Below are positions 45,490 to 57,525 of a stretch of DNA of 64,000 nt, piece by piece. A program made the position numbers and the translations under genes. The notes beneath the pieces are model-generated. The model did no database searches. It was given only the letters and a program-made list of their open reading frames with translations, and was not told the origin of the DNA. The stretch is from contig JARDYH010000002.1 of the NCBI GenBank assembly GCA_029215795.1, forward strand, positions 297,135,973 to 297,199,972. The letters run 5' to 3'. The stretch is from Anniella stebbinsi (lineage: Eukaryota > Chordata > Lepidosauria > Squamata > Anniellidae). Positions within the stretch are counted from its first letter, which is position 1, and each line of letters opens with the position of its first letter.

Positions 45490-45858
45490 CTACCAGTTCA
45501 GTTGATTTCTGTATATGCAATGGGAGAATGGCATCTTGTCCTTTGCATCAGACAGCAAAATGTCTTGGTCGACCCCTGAGTTTGCATAGAAGATCTGGAC
45601 TCCGTCTCCAGGGTTAGGCCCTCTTGACCCCTTGAACACAATGTGTTGTCTTCTTATTTCATAGAGTTTCTCAAAAGGGCATGAGAAAACTTTTATCCCA
45701 GAATCAAAGGAATATATGATATCCATGGCTGCTGGCTCTGATGCTTCCTCCTGATCAATCAAACTTCTGGCAAAATTACAGACCAACTTTGTGGGTGCCA
45801 GTCTATAGAGACAATGATGTGAAGCTTCTAGCTTTTCTCTTGTGTCACTGAAGTCATG
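45490..45858 (-). pseudogene. Unrecognised coding remnant, upstream block
   Basis: An uninterrupted minus-strand frame of about 122 codons, from a stop at 45,859 to a stop at 45,490. It includes HCLYRLAPTKLVCNFARSLI, DIIYSFDSGIKVFSCPFEKL, YEIRRQHIVFKGSRGPNPGD and ILLSDAKDKMPFSHCIYRNQ. Mixed hydrophobic and charged residues with low repetition suggest real protein ancestry. No ATG-led gene structure or splice sites could be fixed, and downstream frames contain stops. I cannot name the family. Confidence 0.5.
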
Positions 45859-45859
45859 T

Positions 45860-47076
45860 TAAAATGGCCCTGATATTGTATCTGCTTTCCAAATGCAGAC
45901 ACATCCCTGGATACCAAGGGTTTCATTCATGTGTTTAAAACATAGCCCTAGTCTAATAGGGCAAATTTAGGATGATGTCTTTAGTTCAGAGTGAGTTCTT
46001 CATGATGTTTAGCACATCCCTCCAGGAAGAAAGCGCTGTTCCTTGCTGGTTGAACTGGCATCCTCAGATGACACCCCTCCTACATTCCTCCACCACTTCC
46101 CTGTTTGTGTGTGTGTGTTCGTGTATGTGTGTGTGTATACACACACACAGCAGATATGGTCCAACTTGACATGTTTATTCCAAATTATCCTGACTGCACA
46201 CCTTGGAGTTTTCTTGGAAGGTGATAGTTCACTTTCTACGTATGTTTGTACAGACCATATACAGTCCTGTTGTGCCTCATGCATTTTAATGACACAGAAA
46301 CATTTCACATAATGACACCTCTGTTTCTTTGGGTTTTTCCTGCATGCAATCTTTTTTGGGAAAAGAAAAATGTGTCCTGTTTCCTGGGACCGGCAACAAG
46401 GGTGATCAGTGTAATATATGCTTCTGTGGTAAGGAAACCATTCTGTGGCTAATGGGGCACACCAGTGCAACTTCCCAGCTCTGCAAATTGCTTAGCTTTT
46501 GCAGGACATGTTGTCTCTTCTCTTCTGCCTGATTGCTTTGGGAGCGATTTTTAATCTTGCAGATTTTCAACTTGATCCTTAGGGGTGGCTAGTTGAAGCC
46601 TTCCTGCGCTAGCTTCACAGAGGTGGTTTGGAAGGAAAGAACAGCATATGGAATGTGCAAATGGGAGAAAGGGACTTAATGCAACCAGTGCTACTTTCCT
46701 TTGTTTTACTCTTTAAAATTTAAAGCTAAAGTTTATTCTTTAAACTTTTAAAGATAAACAGGCCCCTTTTGCTGAATGTCAATAGCAAACTGCTGCTGCT
46801 GGTGCAACAAATTTGGTGCTGGTGGAGGAAGGGCAGTGGGGCCTTCACAGAAGGCCAGGAGGATACATGGGACCTGCTGGCTGCATATTGCCCACCCCTG
46901 CTTAAAAAGATGGCCTGAGCTTCTGGATCACTGCTGTTGTCTACACCGTTCTCTCTGTACTCTTTCAGCTTCTTCACTGGGAAATATTTCCTCTGGAGCA
47001 CACTCATGAGAACTAGAGGATACTATGTTAACTTCTGGGGAGGTTTGGTGCTCCTGCGCCACATTCAAAGCCCAAC
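45860..47076. other. Gene-free intronic stretch with (GT)n
   Basis: Contains a (GT)n/(AC)n run at 46,105-46,149. Open frames here are short and unrecognised. Confidence 0.4.
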
Positions 47077-47125
47077 TTTATTACATATCTATGCTGCCCA
47101 ATAGCCAAAGTTCTCTAGGTGGTAC
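47077..47125 (-). mobile_element. LINE 3'-end fragment, antisense
   Basis: ttacatatctatgctgccca then atagccaaagttctctaggt is the same sequence as at 10,302-10,375. Confidence 0.55.
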
Positions 47126-48458
47126 ACCTACAGCAGCATAGCAGGTTGTTGCTAAACTGCTAGCCTTTTAAATATTTATCTGGTGATACTTTCCAGAGCT
47201 AACTGATGCAGTTAAGTGGCACTGGCAATTGTGTGTGGTCACTTTAAAGACTTTTAATTAGGCATTTCATAGTTAATTTATAGCAGTCCAAGAATGGTCA
47301 CAGTTGGCTGGCTAACTTTGGTTTATGTCCTCCAGTGCTTCTGTCACAGCTTCACAGTATGTAGGTAACTTTCATTAATGCTAATGGAGCTTGAGCTTGT
47401 AAATTCTTCATGGTTTCAATAGGAGAGTAGATTGCTTTTTATTTCTTTTATTGAAAACTCTAAAAGTAATGGGCTGTGGAACTACTTTTATAAATCAATC
47501 CCTTTTCAAAGCCAACAAAACAGTAATAAACCATTGTTCCATTTTGACTTGTTCCAAAATTAAAGCTTTAGTCCCAAGCCTATTTACTTGGAAGTAAGTC
47601 CCAGTGGAATTGAAGGGTCTTCCAACTGAACATGCTTCTGATCAGGGTGTAAATCTGCAATGCTCCAGTACAAATCATGGTACCCAGTATTTAAATGAAC
47701 AGATTTTAAATATGTGCATGTAACTCCAGACCATAAGAAAACAAAAAGCATATCAAAAAGTGAATCGATAAGTAACTATACCCAGGACAGTGACTTGAGG
47801 CAAAAGGAATTGATTTGGTAAATAGCAATCTTTTCTCTAAAGCCAAACTCGGTGGGATTTTTAGAAAGCAATTGCAAAAGACTGTAATGTAGGCTGTAAT
47901 CAGTGTCTTGGCCAAAGTCCTGTAAACAGAAGGAAATTAAGATGTTGTCATTTAAAAGAAGGCTGTGATTTACAAGCTGCTGAAATTATTTTCTGCAGAC
48001 GAAACAGGACAAATGGTTTTTTTCTCTGTCAAACAATAAAATGCACTAATTTAATAGCTTGGGATTTTGTTATGGGAATTGATATTGAAGCAAGGTGCTT
48101 CTAGGCACTCGATTGCCTTTGAAATCAGAGTGACACCAGGATCCAAATGATAACTTCAGCAACAGTGCTCTGTGTTTCATGAATTTAGGGTTTTATGATG
48201 GCTGGAGATGCCACACCTCTGTCCCAGTAAACTCTGTTTCCACTTTCTTCTCTGACATGCAGCTTCATTGTGTAATGATGTTATGTCACATCTGGTATGG
48301 ATGACTGGTCGGCCTAGCAGTGCTGAGGTGACATCCTGGATCAGCTGCCAGTGCCAGCACCATGTTCCAGCAGCTCATGTCATTTAGGGTTGGAAAAGAA
48401 AATAACTTAGCTAATTTCACACTTTCAAACCAATATGCAAACTGAAACAGCTGCCTTT

Positions 48459-48725
48459 TGAAATTCGCACCTCTCCAAATTTTGGAGTGGAGTTCTCCAA
48501 TAACACAAACCATATACAAACTTATATATTAGAGGAAAATACATACAAAAATATGTCTGTTTTTAAAAACAACATTAAACCATTATTCTTAGGAAAAAGG
48601 CTTGCAAAAATGAATTTTAGACAAATGTGCTTACAAGAATGCATGCATTATAGGAAACGCACACACAAATTATCATGTGAACTTAAAAAGAAATTTGTCA
48701 GCATTTGGGATGAAAAAAGCTGAAG
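48459..48725. repeat. Unnamed interspersed repeat B, copy 2
   Basis: cgcacctctccaaattttgg, gagttctccaataac, tatattagaggaaaatacat and gcttacaagaatgcatgc match copy 1 at 11,010-11,270 in order and orientation. The 78-codon frame inside is a by-product. Confidence 0.55.
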
Positions 48726-49514
48726 AATGAATATATATCCCTAAGTCATTGCGACCCACCATAAAGCCTTATTTGCTGGCTTGGGAACTTCTGTGATATT
48801 AGTTGTAGATACTTGTAGCAAATAATGATGTCCACCAAGATCAGCACAATAAGACATTTTGCATGGCATCCTGGGACATGGAAAATATGGGAGGGACCCT
48901 GCAGCCTGCCACTTTTCTGGCTGTCTGTTTTATTAATATAATACATGAAGAATATATGAATGGAGCAATTGTTGATAATCTTCTGAGTGTTTGCTGTTCA
49001 ACAACAATGCAAGCCTTTCATGCTCTGAGAAGTAAGCTTGCTTAAAGTCCCACCATGTTCAAGTCAATACAATTAATGGAAAGGACATAAATTTATGAAG
49101 CTGACACAAGCTTAAGTAAAAGTACTGGATCTGCCTAATTTGAAAATTCTTAAGACAGAAAGGCAATGAGATTATATTCAAAATGTAAATTTGGTAAGCG
49201 TATGATAGGATGGTGAACAGGGGGTCAGCAAATAAATCTTTGGACACAAATTTGCCACCTATCTAAAACCTGATCATAATCTTTGTTTGTTTTTAAATAT
49301 GCACATGACAAAATTGGGCCCAGCCCTAATTTTAAAAATACAAGTGCAGAGCAAATTATACCATATGGAGTTGCTCTAGGAATAGTTTTAAGTTAAATGA
49401 AACATTTGAAATGTCTATTTTTCATATATTGACCATTGATAGACCACATGGAGATGTAAAAGGCTTGATGACAACATGGGATGCACCCATTACACTAATA
49501 GTATAGTCTCATTT

Positions 49515-49645
49515 GCAGCACAATCTATGTATGTCTACTTAGAAGTAAGTCCAATTGGATTTGGTGGGATTTAGTTTCTGGTAAGTGTGTAGTGTATAGG
49601 ACTGCAGCCTTAATTAGACAGTTGGTGTGTGTGTGTGTGTGTGTT
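49515..49645. repeat. Squamate-type short repeat followed by (TG)n
   Basis: cacaatctatgtatgtctac, ttagaagtaagtccaattgg and tataggactgcagcct, then a (TG)n run at 49,624-49,643. Confidence 0.7.
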
Positions 49646-51280
49646 CATGTGCAAGGGAGCAGGTGGAATTCAAACATTTGACCAAACAAGAAACTTGATT
49701 GGATATAAAGGATAATCAAAGAAGACGGGAAATAGTAATTTCAAGTGTGGACAACAGCAGTTCTGGGCCAGACCTCAATATGTGCATTACTCGTGCATAA
49801 ACCTGTTTCCTCATTCACTTATATGGAGGAGGCAGCTCTGCTGTAGCATCATTTAAAAACCAAAGCAAAAAACATTCACTGTTGCATTTGTCCAGAAACA
49901 TGCAGCCCGTCATCCTTTTTTTGATTGTGTACAACCTCTGCTTCCTAGCATAGACTTGCTTGTCAAGTAGTAAGGGGCTGCAAATTCAGCTGGAACAAGT
50001 TACTAGACAAGCTGTCAGGTAGCAATTGTTGCGTGCAGAAGTTCAAATAAAAAGAGGTAGCTTCTGGTTCAGTAGCGTTCAGTAAAAGCTAGCAAGGAGA
50101 AGCTCTGTCAATGGTATTTTGACTTCTACATTTATTGTTTAGTTTAGAACAGTACACCCCAGGACATCGCTTTTTAAAGATGGAATACTACTGGCTTGTA
50201 GTCAAGGTTAGAAGAGACAGGTGGGGGTGCGAGACAGACAGGGGAACTGGGGGAAATGGTGGCTGTAAATTCGTTTGTAACTTGACTCATGTTTTATGTT
50301 AAAATGTCCATAATTAGTTATTGTTCCTGAAAATGCTTTCCGTGGTTCTTCCCCAAATTTCTGAAAGTGTACTTGTTATGACCCTAGAGAAGATTCTCAT
50401 TCTGACCTACTGTTCTGCTCCTCAGCATCTTTAGCCTCGATACAGCCATTCAATTAGATTAAAAGTTTCATCTGTACTCCACATTTTCATCATTCTTGTT
50501 GAAAATGCAGAGGAAGGCCTTCTCTATAAATAAATATCTGGTCTATCAACAAAGTTCAGAAGGATAAGGGCCTGATTGGGACGTCTTTGATTTGGATGAG
50601 ATGGTGGGAAGGGGGTTTTCTTCCAGAAGAAGTCCCTATATAACTTTGGTTATTTGCAATTTCCTTGATTGTACCAGAGAGGAATTAAAGGAAGTTGGCA
50701 TCATTACAGGGACACTGCTAAGCCTTCAGAGTGCAGTCTTTGATTATGACACCAAGATATGTGCTCATAAATAGAGTAGCAGCAGGCAAGAGTTGTCACT
50801 TTTTTGTGCTTTCATGTTAGGTGCATTTTATTTATAAAGCAATTTCAGCTCATGCTCGGCAAAGTGAGCATTCTGTTATGGGAATTTTCACACTGGTGGA
50901 ATTTACAAACTCTCTCTCTCTTGCACTTTGAAGTAATCTGAAGTCTTTCTCTGAACAGGAATGATAATGTCTTGGGGGAACATCTCAGTGACAGTGCTCC
51001 TGCATTTAAGAGAACTCCTACTCCCTACCTTGATACGATTTTTAGTTTTTACTTAACAACTACACAACACCTTCAAAGTACTTGAACGCTCATAAGTACT
51101 ATAGTAATGCTGTTTTTGTTGTTACTGGTATTATTATTAATACTAAATGATCCTGCCTTTCTCCAGGTTTTTAATTGCAGCGAGCACAGTCCTCCCTCAT
51201 TCTTAGAGCTGCCAAGCAGCAGAGGCAAGTCTGTTGTGGACCTTGGTTCATATGTTTGGTCACACCTTGAAGAGGATTTG
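49646..51280. other. Gene-free intronic stretch
   Basis: AT-rich, no exon or clear element seen. Confidence 0.45.
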
Positions 51281-51284
51281 TACC

Positions 51285-51972
51285 TAATCTACACCTACAG
51301 CCCTTTCCTAATCTACACCTACAGCCCTTTCGCAACGGAGGAGGGATAATTGTGAGGTTTCTCGCTTCTGCGATCGTCGCTTACGGGGTACACGTGAGGG
51401 AAGTTTCCTGCAAATAAAGGAGAGCCATTGTGGGAGGACGTGTGCCCCGTGATGGCGGCTCTGAATGTGCATCGGCAGAAATGGGTGGGACTGGACAGAT
51501 GGGTACAGGGCACAGATTTTTTTTAATATCTCCTCCGAGATGTGCACCAGCCCAGACACGCAGCAATGCAGGAGTGGGGGGGGGGATAGGTACTGTGTCA
51601 AAGATGTGCTCCTGCGCGTTCATATGTTAGTGTTAAAAGAAAATACACACAGTCGGCGCCAAAACACGCTGATAACCAATAAAAAAATGTGCCGAAAATG
51701 GCAGATGCCCACTCTCGCTCATGTCCAAAACTGCTGGACATGCCCCTGACAGTGGGTTGGCATGCCCCTGACAGTGGGTTGGCAACAGCTTTGGGAAGGT
51801 GGGGGGGGGGAGGCGGCACAGCAGCTGCGGATATCGGGATTAGAGCATGAGAGCCGGAAAAGCCGTGACAAATCCAGTCAGCAATATTCCTGAATAACTG
51901 AGGGGTCGATCTGAGATCACCGCGGGAGTAGGCGAACATCATAGGGACGACTGTGATATAATTCAGGAGTAA
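51285..51972. mobile_element. CpG-rich insertion with direct duplications
   Basis: Composition shifts abruptly to CpG-rich (cgcttctgcgatcgtcgctt, cagtcggcgccaaaacacgc). Two tandem duplications are visible: cctaatctacacctacag doubled at 51,287-51,332, and ggcatgcccctgacagtggg doubled at about 51,738-51,782. The outer ends (cctaatctacacctacag and ctgtgatataattcagg) are weakly inverted. The longest frame is 114 codons on the minus strand (51,598-51,942), unrecognised and proline-rich. It is probably a non-autonomous DNA transposon. Confidence 0.45.
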
Positions 51973-52176
51973 ATGGCTGGTATGTATTTGGCCTTGATGT
52001 CAATTCTGTCTTGTTCCGAACAGATGATGAAAAAGATGCTGAAAGAAATCATCCCCTCTAGACAGAGAAATAGGAAAATGTCATGAGAGTAGCTCAGTTA
52101 AATATTTTCTTTAGATATTTCTGGATCTTCTTTTGGAGCTTTTGAGAAATTAAACGCATTTGAACTTGCATGTTGG

Positions 52177-52400
52177 TATTTATTTATTTATTTATTAAAT
52201 TTACTTCCCACTTTTTCCTCCAAGGAGCTCAATGAGGCATACGTGCTCCTCTCCTTTCCATTTTATCCTTACAACAACCCTGTGAGGTAGGTTAGGCAGA
52301 GAGCCAGTGACTGAGCCAAAGTCACCTGGCGAGCTTCATGGCCGAGTAGGGCTTGAACCTTGGTTTCCCTAGACCCATTTCAACGCACATGGCTACTTAG
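52177..52400 (-). mobile_element. tRNA-derived SINE, antisense
   Basis: On + it opens with tatttatttatttattaaat, then cccactttttcctccaagg, acaacaaccctgtgaggtag and caaagtcacctggcgagctt. Same family and orientation as 36,710-36,940. Confidence 0.78.
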
Positions 52401-53221
52401 CCCAAACGGTGAGAAATTCTTATTCATAATCGAACAGTTGAAACATAGCTTTAAAATTAAGCATTTTAAAGTTTTATATTTGTGAACATACTGCTGTGTT
52501 TTGTATGTGTTTGGTGATGTTGGCTCATGTGCCAGGTGTTTAAAATGCGTATGAAAAGTAGCTGGAACTTCCCTGATTTCATTATTTGGATGACTGTTGA
52601 TCAGGAAAGCAAGCTTTTCTAGAAGGTGTTACAAAGTCAGTTCAAGTCACCAAAGAAATGCCAGCAACACCACAGTAAACTACTCCTAATTATCAATTGA
52701 TCCAAACAGCATGGCTCAGCAGAATCGCTACATTCAGTGAACCAAAGTTATCTCCGTCAGCAACCTTTACCTAAATCTTCCAAGAGACATTTGATTCAAA
52801 CAGTACTATCTCTCACTGCAGTTCTGAAATGTATCCTAGGATGTCTGTCATGCTTCATTACATTTTATACTGTAGTTAAAATTTAAACAAGCGTATTTTC
52901 AGCATTTTTTCCTTGACTGGAGATTAGAAAACATAGAGATCAATTCAAGTAAATATGAAAGGTGTCATTTTTATGTTTTGGATGGGTGGGTGATAGAATA
53001 GAAGAAGGTGACATTTTATAGTTTACAAAAATGGGGAAGAATGTGGACATGGAAAGGACAGAAAGCTTTACCATGTTTGTCATTCTCTGCATCATATTCA
53101 CATGCACACACACATACCCTACCTATCTATCTGACTATCCATCTATCCTGTCAGTATTTCATAGTGCAGCATTCAACTCCTAAGATTTTTCTTCCATGAA
53201 AAGATCATTCAGTATCATGCA

Positions 53222-53252
53222 GTGCTTTAGTATCATGCTGATACTAAAGCAC
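53222..53252. repeat. Short perfect hairpin
   Basis: Arms gtgctttagtatca and tgatactaaagcac around a tgc loop pair over 14 bp without mismatch. Confidence 0.8.
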
Positions 53253-53521
53253 ATGAGTAGTTTTTCCACATGTAATTATATAAACTTTTGTCTAAACTAC
53301 TGATCATGGAAAATATGTTTGATTTATAATCTTGTAAATTATTAAATATGCGTCCCAAACTATAAAATATACACAAAGTTGATTCAATTCAGAGCTAAGA
53401 AAAATTATAACTGGCTGACTTAAACCTATTGCTACATTGAAAATCTGAAAGATGTTTAGGAGATGAAGTAAATGGGATTTGTGTATTTCTTTTATTTCCT
53501 GTATATCCAGTTCTGCAAGAA

Positions 53522-53596
53522 CCTGGTGTTTTCCAGATGTGTTGGACTAGACATGATGTATGTTGTAGTCCAAGTCACCAGGCTGGGGACTTATTC
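53522..53596. mobile_element. Palindromic MITE family D fragment
   Basis: ctggtgttttccagatgtgt, tggactagacatg and gttgtagtccaagtcaccag form a shortened inverted repeat of family D. Confidence 0.6.
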
Positions 53597-55639
53597 TTAA
53601 TTAAAATAGTATATTCTTCTAGATTATAATCCTTAATGTTAAGCAATGTCTATATAAAAGAGGATATCTGTCAGTAGCACTAAGACTTTGAAAACTAGAC
53701 ACCTGAAGCTTGGCATACATACAAAGGTGTATTCCTCAAGTTTATTTGGTTTTTAAATTGTATTAATCACTAGACTTCCCTAAAGACCACATAGATTTGC
53801 TGTTGATTCACTATGAAGCCAGCGAGGAGGAGGAGGGACAGACTTATATATCTGCCCCCTCTTCCCTGCTGTGGGGAAACCCCCTCCCCTGGAGGCTCTA
53901 GGGGTGTACCATAGCAGGGCCATGCCTCACAAAATAACTGGAAGCCAGGGGGAGCAGTCTTGAGGGACAGAATTATATGTTTGCCTCAGTGGCACGGCTT
54001 CACTGAGATGAGGCAGGCAGTATGTGTCCAACTCTGACCACAGCATAAGTTTGCTTCTAGTCTTCACTGTATCAAAGTAAAAGCTATTCCAACCCATGCG
54101 AAGCTGGATCCATTTGCTAGTTTGGGATAAAGGTTGATCATTTTCAAATATTTATTTTTCATGTTACTGTTCAGTAGGGTTTCGAATGGAGTTTCTGGAA
54201 AATGTTTGCTCTCTAAATATCCTGTGCCCTACTATTTATGTGTTATCTGGGAAAACTCCTGCAGAGAATCAGCATCTCTAACCATAGAAATTAATAAGTG
54301 TTGTACTGCAAACAAGGGACCTTTTGAACTCTTCATGCAGAACAGCATGAATTTTATGATTACTGCGGTACTTTGGGTTAATTATCATTTAAAGTCTAAA
54401 TAAAATAATTTTCCAGAAGGAAAAATGGGTAGTGAAAGAGATTATAATGGTTGACAACATTCGATTTTTAACACAGAACTGAAATAATGCTTAGCAGCCA
54501 TATTTCAATCATCGGTTGCAGAAACATTTGTCTGCAAGGAATTGGTGGTTTGGATCAAATGTGTTGGCCTAAATTTAAAATCTTGTAGTAGACTGTGCAA
54601 CAACTGTTTCATAGACTGTAGTGTGCTTCCAGTACTTTTTACTTCTAGAGACAAAATACTGGACTTGGTTGCTCACTGGACTAATGAAGGATGGCTTTAT
54701 TTATATTGCTATATGAAAAACCGTACTTTCCTTTAGAATGCTTTGAGACTTATTTTCTGTCTATGTAAATGGAGTGCCTACGGGTTTAAACGAGATTTCC
54801 AGTTTTCTCATTTAATTCTGCCTTCTCATTTATATATAAAAATACATTAAATAAATGACAGTATTGACCCAGTTGAGAAATGATGTGCTACTTTTTGATT
54901 GTCAGTGTTTTTATGTCTGCACTTCAAAACTATTTTGTTGCTTTCATGGGTATGAGGTTGTTCTGTGGCTCTTATTTTGGTAAGACCATATTCTTTTGTC
55001 AAATGTTTGACATAATTTTTGGTCAGCCAATATGTCATATTCCACACCGTTTGAAGTCATGTAATTAGACTGATGGTAGCAAACAGAGTGTTTTAAGAAC
55101 CATAGCTCTTGAAGAGGTGACAGTGGAAAATATATACTGGTCTCAAGAACAAAGAATATTCTGTCATATAAAGCGAAACGGTTTTATCAAAGACATTTTT
55201 CTTACCACTTTCCTTTGAACAAAATGGCAGCTTCTTAAAATTGTTTGTGTGAGAGAGAGAAAGCTAAAGCATAATTTGAGAAAAGGAAATGGATGGCTAT
55301 TTTTAAAACACTGTATTCTTAGACTAGTTTTTAAATAATTTTACTTGTAAGGTATAAGCTTTTGAGACATGGCAGAATATGCATGTATAGACTGTAAAAG
55401 ACCTGGTCTATACATGCAAGGGAATGAAAATGGAATGAAGGGGAAGACTGCTAAAGTGGTACAATGGACTATTGCTTGATATTATAGTTGGGAGTCATTC
55501 CAGATTTGAATGTCCTTTTGCCAAATTAAAGGGGAAAAACATCCTCTAAATAGAAAATGAGCTCATTCACTCACTTACTGATGATTTTTAGACAGGCAGT
55601 AAAAAAATCTTACTTTGCCAGGCCTTTGACATGGCCTTT
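53597..55639. other. Gene-free intronic stretch
   Basis: AT-rich. A 13 bp-arm hairpin at 55,380-55,418 (tgcatgtatagac and its complement) is the only structure noted. Confidence 0.45.
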
Positions 55640-55917
55640 AAATTCTTGGCCTTGGTCCCCAAAGCATTTTACAGAGTTAAAATCATACAACAAAAAAGCT
55701 AAAAAAAAAATATTAACTCACAAACACACATTAAAAACATTTAGCAGGCAAGAATTGAAAGGCCTGGCCAGGCCTTTCAATTCTTGCCTTCTAATTTGGA
55801 GGGTGGGGGTGGGGGTTAACGTTTGCTGTTTTTAGCTTTTTTATTGTATGATTTTAACCTTGTAAAATGTTTTAGGGGCCCCTGAGAGTTGGATACAAAT
55901 ATTTAAACAAATAAATG
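55640..55917. mobile_element. Inverted pair of LINE-like tails with perfect 44-bp palindromic core
   Basis: The left half (ccaaagcattttacagagtt, aaaatcatacaacaaaaaag) is the reverse complement of the right half (ttttattgtatgattttaac, cttgtaaaatgttttagggg). They meet in a perfect 44 bp palindrome at 55,746-55,789 around ggcctggccaggcc. The right half ends in aaacaaataaat, like a LINE 3' tail. Confidence 0.75.
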
Positions 55918-56328
55918 GGTGCCTGTGTTAATTTGAAATCTCCCCCCAACCCCAGAAGGAATCCACTAATGCTATTATAGCACATTTCTCTAGGCAACTA
56001 ATCCTAATGCTCTGGCAAATCTAGTTTTGATTATTTACTACTTTGCTTCAAAGGTTTTCTTCTACATTTCAATAGCAGTGGATATTCTTCACTTCCTTTC
56101 CTGAACTTGAGGGGTAGTTCCATTGTATGCTGTTTCATTCCTTCCACCTGAGCTGTTGTACTAGTTCACATCAAGGGCTTGAACTCAAGTGAAGTATATA
56201 CTGGATATTAGTGTGAATGTATACAATGGGTAAGAAACAGCAGAACGATAATATATTGTTTTGGTAAACAATTTCATCTTAAAGTATGGGAGGAAGAGCT
56301 GTATACATAAAATCATAAATTGTTTCTT

Positions 56329-56330
<2 letters not shown>

Positions 56331-56360
<30 letters not shown>

Positions 56361-56363
56361 ATC
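56331..56363. repeat. (AAAT)n microsatellite
   Basis: Eight AAAT units. Confidence 0.96.
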
Positions 56364-57525
56364 CTAGCTTTGGAGACACTTTAGAATGTCCCAAATAATT
56401 TGTTAGGAATTTGTCCAGTTAGCAATAAGGATTCAAAGAATCCTGTCTCGGGGCATAATCTTTAATTCCTGCAGCCATGCTGAGGCTTTCTGGCTAGACA
56501 TTGCTTTTGAACAAAGCTCTCTGTGCAATGGCTATTGATATCCTTTTATATATTATTTTAAAACTGCAAGTTGAAATAAAATCCTAACCAGAGAATTATA
56601 TGTTAGATGGTCAGGTTCAGCAGATGTTTGCCTTCAGGTTTACTAGCTGTTAGCATTCAATAAGATCTGTCATATACCCTATGAGACCTCTATGGGGAAT
56701 ATGTATGTTTATGATTAAATTAGTCAGTGAACTCATAAATACAATGCAAAGAGCATTTATCTAGAGAAGTCTGAAAATATTGATTTGTAAAGGAGGAAAC
56801 ATGACTTTAAAAGCAGTTTGAGACACATCTGCTGATACAAAGGGGGAAGGAATAGTTCCATAGACTTCTGATAAAAATTTCTAGTCTCATCGTTGGTGTC
56901 CCTCTTAAACTATAACCTAAAAAAATGAAAAGAAAATGAATTATCCTGAGTGCTGTCATGCTTGGAAATAATGGATGCCTAACCTTCCAATACTGTGAAC
57001 TTCCATAGTGAGGAAGAAACTCTCTAGATCCGATGTCAGCGATTTACTGATCTGTGCAAGGATCATTTGTGCTGTTTTGACACTGGGGCTGGAATGGGAA
57101 AGAGTTAGGACAAAGGCTAGAAAAAATGACGAGGGGGAAAACTTGGCATCATTACAGTGTGACAGTATTGTTTTACTGCTCTTAATCCTCTTGTTTTGAA
57201 ACATATTTTGAACTGCTTCCTATAGGAGTTTGGGCTCCTTCCACTCCGTACAATTAGGTAAGCCCTTACTTGTCATTTTAAGTATTTATTTCTGTCTTTG
57301 ATTGCAGATGTTTTCCAGTATCCAAACCTGGTAATATTGTTCAGATTTATTTTACGCCTATCTTTGCATCCATAGTCTGTTTTTTCATTGCAAACCAGCA
57401 GCCTAATCATCATTTTTTGAAATGATGTAAAGTGTAGGGCCAGATTTCCATATCTAAATGACTTTTCCTTTTTCCTTTTTTTTTTTTTTAAATTCAAGAA
57501 TCCCATGGTAGCTGAAAGCTTAAAG

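Noticed and set aside
55380..55418. miRNA precursor hairpin
   Set aside because: Only 13 bp arms, a short total length and no sign of conservation.
56614..56633. cag|atgtttgccttcag|gt as a microexon
   Set aside because: 14 nt would break the frame, and the encoded residues do not match.
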